DNA of 64,000 bases from contig NZ_JAHKQI010000010.1 in the NCBI RefSeq assembly GCF_018860975.1, positions 1 to 64,000 on the forward strand, read 5' to 3'. Position 1 is the first letter of the stretch; each line of letters starts with the position of its first letter. Origin of the DNA: Lentibacter algarum (GTDB lineage Bacteria; Pseudomonadota; Alphaproteobacteria; Rhodobacterales; Rhodobacteraceae). A program made the translations under genes and the position numbers. Shown piece by piece: positions 52,979 through 62,217 of the stretch. The notes under the pieces are model-generated. The model did not search any database, was not told the origin of the DNA, and was given only the letters and a program-made list of their open reading frames with translations.

Positions 52979-54285
52979 ATCTCGCTCCCGTCAGCAAGCA
53001 GGCCAAGTTCTCGCGCCATTTCAAGGTTTGCAGCTGCAAGGCTGTATTTCAACTCGATCGCCGCCTGCGCTTGCGTGGCGTAGGTTTCATATACGCCGAC
53101 AACATCCATCACCTGCCGTTGCCCTGCGTCATACTGGGATTGGAACAGATCAAGGTTTGCCTTCGCCTGCCCCGTCAGTGCTTGGGCTTCTGCCGCCTGG
53201 CGTGCCAGAGCCGAGGCTTGCGCGCCATACTTGGCAATCCGACGGTCAGCCTCTTCACGAGCCTGCGCAACGCGACGCCCTGCAGCTTCTTCTGTCGCTT
53301 TGATAGCTTCGAGGTTGGCTCCCATACCAAGGCCAATCGGGTTCTCCGGAGCAATCGATCCAGTGATGCCGCCGCCATTCGAGTTTGCAGAGGCGGTAAC
53401 TGTCGGCAGATACCCTGCTCTGTCAATCTTTGCACTGGCGATAGAGCGTGTCTTCTCCGCCTCGGCATGCATCACGCTCAAGGGCTGCACCGAGCCGCGC
53501 GCCACGACGATCTTGCTCACACCCTGCACGGCATCAAGCTTGCGAACCGACATCGCGTTTAGCTCGGCAATCGCCGAAGCCGCTGCATCCGTCTCGGCGG
53601 AAAGCTCGGCATGCATCTTGGCGAGCTTGTGGCGAATGACGTTAAGATCAGACATATCCGAAACACCGCCTTTGACGCGCTCGGTCATGATCCACTCGAA
53701 GTGCTTCATATCTTTCAACGCAGCACTCAACATCGCCGACTTTTCGCGCGCTTCCTGCCCAGCAAGATAGAGCGAAAGCGCCGTATGCACGCGCTCGTTG
53801 GTGTCAACAGCAAGGTTCACCGCAGCCACCTCGACATCGGCCTTGGCAAAGGCGCGCTCGGCCTTTTTCTTGCCGCCCGAGTAAAGCACCGCGTCAACCA
53901 CAATGCTGGTCACGGCGTCACTCAACGATGTCAGCGAAATGCTCGGCCCGATGGTTGGCAACCAGTTCTTTGACTGCGCTTCAGACCTGAGCCGCGCACT
54001 CTTGAGTTCGCTTTCTGCTGCACGCGAGTTCGCGGCGAGAACTGGCGTCGCGACTTGCTCGTAGGCGCTGCCCGAAGGCAACACGCTGCTGCGCGCCTGC
54101 AAACTGGTGATAACAAATGATCCGGCATCAGCCGTGTCTGTCTTTTTGCTCTGACCGGCCCCGAAAGGCGCCGTCTTCATCCGGCTGACAATGCCTTCTC
54201 CGTCTTGGCTCATACAGCCGCCAAGTGCGGTAATCCCCATCAGAAATCCAACAGTTTTACCGCTTAAAAAATACCCATGCCCCAT
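52975..54285 (-). CDS. TolC-family outer-membrane lipoprotein channel
   Basis: A 436-residue outer-membrane efflux protein. The N-terminus ends in a lipobox-like ALGGC (Cys 24), so it may be lipid-anchored like OprM-type channels. Two long helical repeats (about 75-240 and 270-430) are typical of the OEP fold, including GYLPTVTASAN near the second repeat. Ala- and Glu-rich coiled-coil segments form the periplasmic tunnel. GAGGCGAG precedes the ATG at 54285. It lies 78 bases after the adhesin gene, across a GC-rich hairpin. Confidence 0.9.
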   Translation of the reverse strand: MGHGYFLSGKTVGFLMGITALGGCMSQDGEGIVSRMKTAPFGAGQSKKTDTADAGSFVITSLQARSSVLPSGSAYEQVATPVLAANSRAAESELKSARLRSEAQSKNWLPTIGPSISLTSLSDAVTSIVVDAVLYSGGKKKAERAFAKADVEVAAVNLAVDTNERVHTALSLYLAGQEAREKSAMLSAALKDMKHFEWIMTERVKGGVSDMSDLNVIRHKLAKMHAELSAETDAAASAIAELNAMSVRKLDAVQGVSKIVVARGSVQPLSVMHAEAEKTRSIASAKIDRAGYLPTVTASANSNGGGITGSIAPENPIGLGMGANLEAIKATEEAAGRRVAQAREEADRRIAKYGAQASALARQAAEAQALTGQAKANLDLFQSQYDAGQRQVMDVVGVYETYATQAQAAIELKYSLAAANLEMARELGLLADGSEI

Positions 54286-54329
54286 GGCTCGCCTCGTTTT
54301 TTCCGGCGTTATAATTATATGTCGTCGGC

Positions 54330-54354
54330 GGGGCGCCCCTGCTCAAGGCGCCCC
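54330..54354 (-). terminator. hairpin between adhesin and TolC genes
   Basis: GGGGCGCC and GGCGCCCC form a perfect 8-bp stem around CCTGCTCAA just after the adhesin stop. There is no T-run, so it may partially terminate or stabilise the adhesin mRNA. An AT-rich TATAATTATA stretch after it (minus strand, about 54309-54320) could be a promoter for the exporter genes. Confidence 0.5.
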
Positions 54355-54363
54355 AACCGTAGT

Positions 54364-57300
54364 TTAGATAACTGTGATATCGTCGTCGATCAGCACCTGC
54401 GTATCGCCGACTGTGTAGACATCATAAGTGTCTGTGCCTTCGCTAACGCTTGTGTCAGATTTGACAGCACCGTCGATTGTCACTGTATCGTCGTTACCAC
54501 CGTGGATCGCCAGCGTGTCGCTGTTGTCCGCAAAGGCTTCGATCTGATCAAGTGACAGCGTCAGGTTGGTGTCTTCCGCATAGGTCAGATCAATCGCTTC
54601 GATCTCAAGCCCCGCAAGGCCCGGGTTGACGCTGCTCATGTCAAGGGTGTTCGAGCCCGCAGGGTCATCCAACGCAACGAATGTGCTTGAAACGTTACCT
54701 GCGGCATCTTCAGCCGACACAACCAGATGCGATCCATCCTGAACCATCGGATCAAGACCGTAGAGGCTGTCGCCACCAAGAGGGACACCATCGCTATCAG
54801 CTGCAACTTCCGTCGCCGAACTGCCTGACACTTCATAGACCGTCTGGGTGTCATCGCTGCTCACAACCTGAACTGCGCTATACCCGTCAACACCGGCGAC
54901 ATTGACGTCAAACACACCGTTGATCTCTGGGCTATCAGGGATATCCGCATCAATCTCGATGGTTTGAGTTTCGCTCAACACGTTGCCCGCGAGGTCCTTC
55001 GCAGTGATGACAAGATCAGCCGAGTAGCTTTCAGCCGAGAAGGCTTCTGCCGGCAAGTCTGCCGTCCAGTTGCCGCTTGCATCAACAGTGGCCGTATAGT
55101 CAGAACCGCCGAAGCTGACAACAACGGTTGAACCCGCTTCAACCGAGCCCGTTACGCTGACACCGTCAGCAACATCGCTTGCGTTGAAGACAGCCGTGCC
55201 GCCCTCTTCTACGGCGCCGCCCGAAAGCTCGTTCACCAGCGTGTCAAACTCGACAGAGCGTGTGGTCGAGGCCGTGTTGCCCGCGCGGTCTGTCACATCA
55301 ACTTCCAATGTGTGCGTGGCTTCACCTTCAGGCAGGGCATATGACGGATACGTCACCGACCAGTTGCCACCCGCATCAACCGAAGCCGAGCGCGTTTCAC
55401 CATCAATCGTGACCATAACGCTTTGCGAGCCAGGCTCTGTTGTGCCGCTAAACTCAACGCCACCATCGCGCTCGACAGCATTGACGACATCATCGCCAGC
55501 AACCAGGTCAGTCGAAATGCCGAGGTTAAGAACCTCTGTATCGACATCAACATTGCCCGTTACGGTGCGCACGTTACCCGCCGCATCCATCGTCGTGGCG
55601 GTGATTTCAGCGTTGTAAGTGCCCTCTTCGATCTGGCTGGCGCTAAAGTTCGCTGTCCAGTTGCCGGACGCATTGGTTTCTACAGTGACCGTTGCATTGC
55701 CAAGCTGCACATCAACCATGTTGCCTGCATCCGAAGTGCCGCGAACGGTCACGCCGTCTGAAGCTTCCTGTGCGTTGACGATGTTGTCGCCTTCGATAGG
55801 AAGTGTGCTCAGCGTCAGAGAACCCGCAACATTGTCGATCACCACTTCCTGTGTGAGTGTCGAGCTGTTTTGAGCACCGTCTGTCGCTACGGCCGTCATC
55901 ATAACTGTGCCACCGTCGCTCTGCGGCACTTCACCCGCCGAGAAATTGACAGTCCAGTTGCCACTCGCGTCAACCGTTGCCGCACGATCAATGCCGCCGA
56001 AGTTAACCATAACGGTTGATCCCGGCTCGACCGTGCCGCCAAAGGCCACACCGCTTTGCGCTTCGGTTGCGTTTACAACGCCGTCCGCGCCGCCAGTTGT
56101 CGTGTTGATCACGTAATCGCTTACAAGCGTGTCAAACTCGACAGTGCCCGTGGCGCTTGATGTGTTGCCGTTGGCGTCGGATGCGTTCACCGTAACGTTA
56201 CCCGTCCACTCGCCGGTCTGAACCTGGCTTGAGGCGTAAGTCACGCTCCAGTTGCCGCTCGCATCAACCGTGGCAGGCATTTCAACCCCGTCGAGCGTGA
56301 CCATAACAGTCGAACCGGCCTGCGCCGTCCCTGTCAATGTCACCCCTTGGGCGTGCTCGGCCTCGTTGACAACACCGTCAGCGCCGCCGTTTGCACCAGT
56401 CAGCGTGACATCACCGATGGTATCAACAACCAGTGTTTCCACTGTCGTTGTCGAGTTGCCAAAGCTGTCTGTCGAAATGATTGTTACATCAGTTTCATAC
56501 TCGCCACCGACAATTTCGGTGTTCGAGAAAGTCACATTCCAGCTGCCATCTTCGCCAACAACCGTTTCGTGCGTAACGCCGCTCACGGTTACAGAAATCG
56601 AAGCGCCAGCCTCGCCTGTGCCGCTCAGCTCAACACCGTCTGAATGGTCTGCGAAATTCACCAGATCACCGGTTGATTCAACACCATCAACCATAACGAT
56701 CTCAGGGCCGGTCAAATCAATTGTAATATCCGGGCCCGTCAACTCGGTGACAGTGCCGCCCTCTTCGGTGACAGTAACCTGCGCCGTGTAAACGCCGTCA
56801 TCAGGGAAGTTTTCACCGTCAAAAACAGCCTCCCACTGACCGTTCTCGTCGCTGACCACAGTGACAGTCTCGCCACCGATCACAACCACAACCTCCGACC
56901 CCGGATCAGCGGTGCCGGTTACGCTCACAGTCTCCTGCTCGCTGGTCACATCGTCACCACCGATAACAACTGTGCCGTCATTGACGGTTGGCTCTACATA
57001 GGTCGAGCCACCTCCACCGCCACCTGCAATACCGCCGATGAGACCAACACCACCAGCAACCGCGCCGGCAGTTCCGAGCGCGCCACCAAGGCCACTCAAA
57101 ATGCCCGCTCCAAGCATACTCACATCATCGTCAGCCATGCCCGCATGCGCAACTTCGGTGCCATCCACAAAGATAAGCTCGTCGGTATCACCATACTTAC
57201 CCCAAGCTTCCGCAACGCCGTATTGGCCGTAAAGCTCGCCGTTAGCACCTTCAACCAGGCTCACCTGACTGATGTAAGTGTCCGCCGAAAGGAACAGATC

Positions 57301-57540
57301 AGCAACCGGTTGCCCCGATGCGTTGAAAAAATCCTCAATCAGGATGATCCGGCCGTCTGCCAGCGTGATCTCCAGATTGCCGCCCAGCCGCTTGTAGCTG
57401 GACACGTCGCTCTGGCGCAGGTTGAAAGAGTAATCAGCCCCCGCCTCCGCTTCGATTGTTGTAATATTCTTACTTGCTTCGACCGAACCACGATCGACAT
57501 TTCCCGTGCCATCACGGGCAACAAAACTAATAGGTTTCAT
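54364..57540 (-). CDS. BapA-type large secreted adhesin with Ig-like repeats
   Basis: A 1058-residue secreted protein. The N-terminal BapA prefix-like domain (about 1-120; NITTIEAEAGADYSFNLRQ, GRIILIEDFFNA) is followed by a Gly-rich hydrophobic stretch (LGGALGTAGAVAGGVGLIGG). Seven tandem Ig-like repeats of about 95 residues follow, each with a TVDASGNWTV-like strand. The C-terminus ends in a short hydrophobic/acidic TQVLIDDDITVI, typical of type I secretion signals, but RTX nonapeptides are lacking. Highly acidic. Start 57540 follows GGTGGTGT; the upstream frame is not homologous. It is probably a biofilm or surface adhesin. Confidence 0.92.
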   Translation of the reverse strand: MKPISFVARDGTGNVDRGSVEASKNITTIEAEAGADYSFNLRQSDVSSYKRLGGNLEITLADGRIILIEDFFNASGQPVADLFLSADTYISQVSLVEGANGELYGQYGVAEAWGKYGDTDELIFVDGTEVAHAGMADDDVSMLGAGILSGLGGALGTAGAVAGGVGLIGGIAGGGGGGSTYVEPTVNDGTVVIGGDDVTSEQETVSVTGTADPGSEVVVVIGGETVTVVSDENGQWEAVFDGENFPDDGVYTAQVTVTEEGGTVTELTGPDITIDLTGPEIVMVDGVESTGDLVNFADHSDGVELSGTGEAGASISVTVSGVTHETVVGEDGSWNVTFSNTEIVGGEYETDVTIISTDSFGNSTTTVETLVVDTIGDVTLTGANGGADGVVNEAEHAQGVTLTGTAQAGSTVMVTLDGVEMPATVDASGNWSVTYASSQVQTGEWTGNVTVNASDANGNTSSATGTVEFDTLVSDYVINTTTGGADGVVNATEAQSGVAFGGTVEPGSTVMVNFGGIDRAATVDASGNWTVNFSAGEVPQSDGGTVMMTAVATDGAQNSSTLTQEVVIDNVAGSLTLSTLPIEGDNIVNAQEASDGVTVRGTSDAGNMVDVQLGNATVTVETNASGNWTANFSASQIEEGTYNAEITATTMDAAGNVRTVTGNVDVDTEVLNLGISTDLVAGDDVVNAVERDGGVEFSGTTEPGSQSVMVTIDGETRSASVDAGGNWSVTYPSYALPEGEATHTLEVDVTDRAGNTASTTRSVEFDTLVNELSGGAVEEGGTAVFNASDVADGVSVTGSVEAGSTVVVSFGGSDYTATVDASGNWTADLPAEAFSAESYSADLVITAKDLAGNVLSETQTIEIDADIPDSPEINGVFDVNVAGVDGYSAVQVVSSDDTQTVYEVSGSSATEVAADSDGVPLGGDSLYGLDPMVQDGSHLVVSAEDAAGNVSSTFVALDDPAGSNTLDMSSVNPGLAGLEIEAIDLTYAEDTNLTLSLDQIEAFADNSDTLAIHGGNDDTVTIDGAVKSDTSVSEGTDTYDVYTVGDTQVLIDDDITVI

Positions 57541-57647
57541 TACACCACCATTTGCCTCAACACACGCGACGTCATTTGTTGCGCCGCATTTCTGACACAT
57601 TCAGTATCAGATAGGTGATTCGTTTGGCTAGTGCCTAAATGTTGCTC

Positions 57648-57686
57648 ACCCCCTAAATAGCCTATCATTGCAGACATTTAGGGGGT
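57648..57686. promoter_or_regulatory. inverted repeat upstream of the adhesin gene
   Basis: ACCCCCTAAAT (57648-57658) and ATTTAGGGGGT (57676-57686) form a perfect 11-bp inverted repeat with a 17-base spacer. A third related half-site, CCTAAAT, lies at 57634-57640, 18 bases away. The element is about 110-145 bases upstream of the adhesin start and looks like a multi-site operator or a stem-loop. Confidence 0.55.
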
Positions 57687-57691
57687 CCTAC

Positions 57692-57707
57692 GTTGCAAGC
57701 TTGCAAC
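57692..57707. promoter_or_regulatory. 16-bp perfect palindrome upstream of the adhesin gene
   Basis: GTTGCAAGCTTGCAAC is a perfect 16-bp palindrome, 152-167 bases upstream of the adhesin start. The TTGCAA arms resemble LacI-type operators, though the centre is GC rather than CG. No regulator can be assigned. Confidence 0.5.
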
Positions 57708-57830
57708 AAACATCACGCAAAACATGCTCCACGCTGCGCCGCTGCTATCGCTTAAGTTGTTCGAGGTTCAACTCACTATTCTTGGGGATGTCTCTCAGTT
57801 GCAGATCTCTGGACCATATCATCACCGAAA

Positions 57831-58670
57831 TCACTCAGTCAGAAAAACAGACGCTTTCATTGTGTCCGGCACAGGCGCCCCCAACCGGCTCAGGATCGTT
57901 GGCGCCAGTTGCAACTGGTCAATTTCGACATCTTTTGCCGGCCCCTGCCCCGCACCAAAGTAATACAGCGCCGAGAGCTGCTGCAAATCACCCTTACCGC
58001 CGTGATGCCCGCGCTCGTCTTGCCCGTGATCGGCGGTCACCATGATCTCATAGCCCATCTGCCGCCAGCGCCAGATAAACGGTGCCAGCATCTCGTCCAT
58101 CACAAAGCAGGCATGGTCCATCTCCTGACAATCGTGAAAGTAGCGGTGCCCCATGCTATCAAGCGTGCAGGTGTGCAGCATGCCGTAATCCAGCCCCTTG
58201 TTCAGACAAAGGTTGGTCAATGTGCCAAACAGATCAACATCAGAAGGCGTCATCTGGTTGTTCGCCCCATACCCCGTCATCGAGTGAAAGCGCCCGTGGT
58301 TGATGCTATCGCTCTCGGGCTCGTCATACTCCACATCGCGCACATAATCATAAGGGTGCCGGTTGAAGAACTCACTCCAGAAACTATGCGCCACAGCCCC
58401 CGTCACGCCGCCGCCCTTGCGCACCGCGGCAAACACATCTTCCTGCTTAAGCCGGAACACATTGCCGTTGCCCGTGCAGCCGTGCACTTGCGGCGTCACG
58501 CCGGTGTGAATGCTCGCATAGCAGCTGGCCGAGATCGACGGCAGCGTTGCGCGTATTGTCCAGCTCTGCGCCTCGCCACTTGCAACCCAACCCTCAAGGT
58601 TGCCAAACAACCGCCGAAAATTGCGCAAAGGCACGCCGTCAAGGATGATCAAAAGTAGTTTACGTTTCAT
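57831..58670 (-). CDS. alkaline-phosphatase-superfamily (type I phosphodiesterase/pyrophosphatase) protein
   Basis: A 279-residue protein. The metal/nucleophile start LLLIILDGVPLRNF (about 5-18), the central HTGVTPQVHGCTGN (about 62-75) and the C-terminal TADHGQDERGHHGG (about 230-243) give the Asp/His metal ligands of the phosphopentomutase/nucleotide pyrophosphatase fold. It probably hydrolyses a phosphate mono- or diester in the cytosol. The ATG at 58670 overlaps the DUF4349 stop (ATGA), so they are one operon. Confidence 0.88.
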   Translation of the reverse strand: MKRKLLLIILDGVPLRNFRRLFGNLEGWVASGEAQSWTIRATLPSISASCYASIHTGVTPQVHGCTGNGNVFRLKQEDVFAAVRKGGGVTGAVAHSFWSEFFNRHPYDYVRDVEYDEPESDSINHGRFHSMTGYGANNQMTPSDVDLFGTLTNLCLNKGLDYGMLHTCTLDSMGHRYFHDCQEMDHACFVMDEMLAPFIWRWRQMGYEIMVTADHGQDERGHHGGKGDLQQLSALYYFGAGQGPAKDVEIDQLQLAPTILSRLGAPVPDTMKASVFLTE

Positions 58671-59533
58671 GCTTTGCTGTCTCCATCGCCTGCCAGCGCC
58701 TTCAGCCAGCGCATCGCCAAGATGCTCAAAAACGAAGCACAAGCAAACATAAAGAACGCCCCGATGAGCAAAAAGTAATACTTCACCGCCCACTCAAGCG
58801 CCACTTTACTACGTGTCATCAAGCCAATCTCACGCACCTTCGCTGCAGGCACCTCACGCATCGTCAGCTTAATGGTGACAAACTCGAACTCGCTGTCAAA
58901 CTCCCCGACCGAAACACCAAGCGACTGGATCTGGCTCTCAAGGTCGAGTATCCGGGTCTCAAGCGCGATCAAATCCGCCAGCTCCGCCTCACGGCTCTTC
59001 AACGTCACAAGGTTGTCGCGCGACTTTTCCAAACTCTCCCGCCGCGCCAGAAGCTCGCGATACTCGTTGGTCTTGTCGGTCTTGTTCACCTGAAAGCTCA
59101 CAGGCTGCCCAATCGCCCGCAGCTGCTCGATAACAGCGTCAAAGTGGTCAGGGTTCACTCCGAGTGCGATTTGCAAATGCCGTTGCCCGGCAAGCCCGAA
59201 GGCCTGCTCATGCTGCACCAGTGCCTTCACGCTCTTGGCGATGCGCCGCAACTCGGCTTCGTCCTCATCAAACATCTCGGACACAAGCCCAAGCGTCGCC
59301 ACCTTCTCGTAGCGTTGATCAACCGAGGCAGGCCCAACTCCGATGGCCTTCTTCTGGCCTGCATAGTTCTTGCGTGACAGCTCGAAACTCGAGTTCACCT
59401 GCTGATAGAACGCTCCCGTCGAGACCACCTCGCCGTTCGGCTGGGTCATATATCCATAACCAAGCCGGAACAAAAACATCAGCAAAAAGCCGATCAAAAA
59501 AACACCCAAGCGCCGCGCAAATACAGATTTCAA
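58667..59533 (-). CDS. DUF4349 membrane protein
   Basis: A 288-residue protein with an N-terminal membrane segment (about 8-25), a periplasmic coiled-coil DUF4349 domain (about 60-230, with LLARRESLEKSRDNLVTLKS) and a C-terminal membrane helix (about 245-270). The start is TTG at 59531-59533, supported by a GGAGG seven bases upstream. DUF4349 proteins are of unknown function. The phosphatase gene follows with a 4-base overlap. Confidence 0.85.
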   Translation of the reverse strand: MKSVFARRLGVFLIGFLLMFLFRLGYGYMTQPNGEVVSTGAFYQQVNSSFELSRKNYAGQKKAIGVGPASVDQRYEKVATLGLVSEMFDEDEAELRRIAKSVKALVQHEQAFGLAGQRHLQIALGVNPDHFDAVIEQLRAIGQPVSFQVNKTDKTNEYRELLARRESLEKSRDNLVTLKSREAELADLIALETRILDLESQIQSLGVSVGEFDSEFEFVTIKLTMREVPAAKVREIGLMTRSKVALEWAVKYYFLLIGAFFMFACASFLSILAMRWLKALAGDGDSKA

Positions 59534-59671
59534 ATCACATCCTCCAAATATTCATTCAACCTGCCCACTACAGATCGCAATCACAAGCGAGCAACCGCAA
59601 GCAAGCAACCCCCCGCCGCTTTTCTTTTCGCAAAAATACTCATTCGAACTCTCAACCAAATACAACGAAAT

Positions 59672-59722
59672 GCGCGCGGGGGCTTTAGCCTCCGCGCGCG
59701 AGTCCTGTGCGTCAGCACAGGA
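59672..59722 (-). terminator. paired stem-loops downstream of the peptide ABC operon
   Basis: GCGCGCGGGGGCT and AGCCTCCGCGCGC pair with one G-T position (59672-59699). TCCTGTGC and GCACAGGA pair perfectly around GTCA (59703-59722). Read on the minus strand they follow the ABC ATPase stop and probably end that transcript. Confidence 0.6.
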
Positions 59723-59729
59723 AATCCAA

Positions 59730-59767
59730 CAGCCTTGGTTTCAGCAGCCTTGGTTTCAGCAGCCCTA
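59730..59767. repeat. 15-bp tandem repeat next to the ABC ATPase stop
   Basis: CAGCCTTGGTTTCAG occurs twice in direct tandem (59730-59744, 59745-59759), followed by a third partial copy running into the ABC gene's stop codon. It is a candidate for slipped-strand variation. Confidence 0.65.
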
Positions 59768-61402
59768 GTTCCCGCCGCTCTCCATTTTGCGGTTGGCAAT
59801 AACCTCTTCCAGCCAGCCAAGCTTCATCTCCGGAACAGAGCTGAGCAGCAAGTCGGTATAGTCGTCAAATGGCGGCGACAATACCTGTGACTTTGGACCA
59901 TAGCGCACCACTTCACCTTGATACATCACCGCGATGCTGTCAGCGATCGCGCGCACGGTCGCAAGGTCGTGGGTGATAAACAGGTAAGCCACATCTTCAC
60001 GCTTCTGCAAGTCCAGCAGCAACTTCAAAATTCCATCCGCAACCAGCGGATCAAGTGCGCTCGTCACCTCGTCACAGATGATCAACTTGGGCTTTGCGGC
60101 CAGCGCGCGAGCAATACACACCCGCTGCTTTTGCCCGCCCGAAAGCTCGGCTGGGTAGCGGTCTTGAAACCCCTCGCCCAACTCGATCTCGTCGAGAAGT
60201 TCCTGAATGCGCTTTTGCTTTTCGGCGCCCCTAAGCCCGAAGTAGAACTCGAGCGGACGGCCAATGATCGTGCCAACGGTCTGACGCGGGTTCATCGCCG
60301 TATCCGCCATCTGGTAGATCATCTGCAACTCGCGCAAGTCTTCCTTCGGTCGGGTTTTCATCACCGGTTTCAAGTCGCGTCCGGCAAAATGCACATTGCC
60401 GTCTTTCTGCGGCAAAAGCCCGGTGATCACCCGTGCCAGCGTTGACTTGCCCGAGCCGCTTTCGCCAACCACAGCCAAGGTCTGGCCAGCATGCAGCTCG
60501 ACATTGATGTCCTTGAGAACATCAAACTTCGTGCCTTTGTAGCGCGCAGTCACATTCTCGACCTTGAGCACAGCTTCATCCGAAGAGACCTTTTCTTCAT
60601 GGTCAATCGAACGCACAGAAACCAATGCCTTGGTGTAGTCTTCTTTGGGTGAGTTGATAATCTGGTCAACACTGCCGTATTCAACCATTTCGCCCATTTT
60701 GAGCACCATGATGTCATCTGACACCTGCGCCACAACCGCGAGGTCGTGGGTGATATAGAGCGCCGCGACACCCGTATCCCTGATCGCTTCCTTGATCGCC
60801 ATAAGCACATCAATCTGCGTCGTCACATCTAGCGCTGTTGTCGGCTCGTCAAACACCACAAGGTCAGGCTCGGGGCACAGTGCCAGTGCCGTCATACACC
60901 GTTGCAACTGCCCGCCCGAAACCTGGTGCGGATAGCGTTTGCCGATGTTCTCGGGGTCTGGCAGGCCAAGCTTGCGAAACAGTTCAACACCGCGCGCTTC
61001 CGCGTCTGCTTTGCTGAACTTCCCGTGCCGGATGGCCGCTTCCGTGACTTGCTCCATGATCTGGCGTGCAGGGTTAAAGCTCGCCGCTGCCGATTGGCTC
61101 ACATAGGTCACTTCCCCACCGCGCAAAGAGCGCAGATCGTTGCGCGTGGTGTGCAAAATCTCGCGGTCATTGACCCAGACTTCGCCCCCCGTCAGCTCAA
61201 CACCGCCGCGCCCGTAAGCCATAGCGGCAAGGCCGATGGTTGACTTACCCGCGCCACTTTCGCCGATCAATCCAAGCACTTTGCCCTTCTCGACCTCGAA
61301 ATCGACACCATGCACGATCTCGATATCATGCGGCTTCTCACCGGGCGGATAAACCGTCGCGCCGATCTTGAGGCCTTTGACTTTCAGCATTGCGTTGCTC
61401 AT
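59765..61402 (-). CDS. peptide ABC transporter ATPase, fused DppD-DppF type
   Basis: A 545-residue protein with two ABC modules. The first Walker A is GLIGESGAGKST (about 41), with signature VSGGQLQR; the second is VVGESGSGKST (about 317), with signature LSGGQKQRV and Walker B LIICDEVTSALD. One chain thus supplies both nucleotide sites normally split between DppD/OppD and DppF/OppF. It overlaps the upstream permease gene by 4 bases. Peptide or related substrate, not defined. Confidence 0.93.
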   Translation of the reverse strand: MSNAMLKVKGLKIGATVYPPGEKPHDIEIVHGVDFEVEKGKVLGLIGESGAGKSTIGLAAMAYGRGGVELTGGEVWVNDREILHTTRNDLRSLRGGEVTYVSQSAAASFNPARQIMEQVTEAAIRHGKFSKADAEARGVELFRKLGLPDPENIGKRYPHQVSGGQLQRCMTALALCPEPDLVVFDEPTTALDVTTQIDVLMAIKEAIRDTGVAALYITHDLAVVAQVSDDIMVLKMGEMVEYGSVDQIINSPKEDYTKALVSVRSIDHEEKVSSDEAVLKVENVTARYKGTKFDVLKDINVELHAGQTLAVVGESGSGKSTLARVITGLLPQKDGNVHFAGRDLKPVMKTRPKEDLRELQMIYQMADTAMNPRQTVGTIIGRPLEFYFGLRGAEKQKRIQELLDEIELGEGFQDRYPAELSGGQKQRVCIARALAAKPKLIICDEVTSALDPLVADGILKLLLDLQKREDVAYLFITHDLATVRAIADSIAVMYQGEVVRYGPKSQVLSPPFDDYTDLLLSSVPEMKLGWLEEVIANRKMESGGN

Positions 61403-62217
61403 CCGCGGCCCCCTTTCAGGCTGGTGGTGCGGTTCAGCACCCAGTCAGCGACAAGGTTCACCGAGATCGCCAGCGTCGCAATCGCAACCGCCGGATAAAG
61501 CGCAGCACCAATGCCATAGACGATACCGTCTTTGTTTTCCTTCACGATGCCGCCCCAATCGGCCAGCGGTGGTTGCACACCAAGCCCGAGGAAGCTGAGC
61601 GTCGAGATGAAAAGAACCATAAAGATGAAGCGCAGGCCAAGCTCGGCTACAAGCGGGCTAAGCGCGTTTGGCAGGATCTCTCTGAAGATCACCCAAGCCC
61701 CGCCCTCACCACGCAAACGCGCCGCTTCAACATAGTCCATGACGTTAATGTCAACAGCGACAGAACGCGCCAGCCGGAACACGCGAGTGGCGTCAAGTAA
61801 GCCCATCACAAGGATCAGCACAGGCACGGTGACAGGCACCATCGCGAGGATAACCAAGGCCATGATCAGCGAGGGGATCGCCATGATCAAATCAACGAAC
61901 CTGCTCAACAGCTGATCCGCCCAGCCGCCCAGCGTCGCCGCCAGAAAGCCAAGCGTTGACCCCGTCACAAACGACAGGATCGTGCCCGCTGTGGCGATAA
62001 AGATCGTCGTCTGACCACCGTAAATCATCCGCGTGAGCAGATCACGGCCAATGTTGTCAGTGCCCAGCAAATGCTTACCACTGGAAGGCTCCCAAACATC
62101 GCCGACAATTTCAGCCATGCCATAGGGCGCGATGAAAGACGCAAAGATCGCTGTCAGAAAATAGGTGATTGTTATGAACAACCCGAGCTTGGCCGATAGA
62201 GGAATATTTTTTATCAT
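61399..62217 (-). CDS. peptide ABC transporter permease (DppC/OppC family)
   Basis: A 272-residue permease with six predicted helices and the EAA-type coupling loop (YVEAARLRGEGGAWVIFREILP, about 165-186). The OppC-type N-terminal HLLGTDNIGRDLLTRMIYGG segment is present. ATG 62217 overlaps the upstream permease stop; the frame to 62310 reads only the other gene's sequence. Partner of the DppB-type permease. Confidence 0.93.
   Translation of the reverse strand: MIKNIPLSAKLGLFITITYFLTAIFASFIAPYGMAEIVGDVWEPSSGKHLLGTDNIGRDLLTRMIYGGQTTIFIATAGTILSFVTGSTLGFLAATLGGWADQLLSRFVDLIMAIPSLIMALVILAMVPVTVPVLILVMGLLDATRVFRLARSVAVDINVMDYVEAARLRGEGGAWVIFREILPNALSPLVAELGLRFIFMVLFISTLSFLGLGVQPPLADWGGIVKENKDGIVYGIGAALYPAVAIATLAISVNLVADWVLNRTTSLKGGRG

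Noticed and set aside
54364-57540. RTX calcium-binding repeats in the adhesin
   Set aside because: Only a single GGNDDT-like stretch is present near the C-terminus; no run of GGxGxDxUx nonapeptides.
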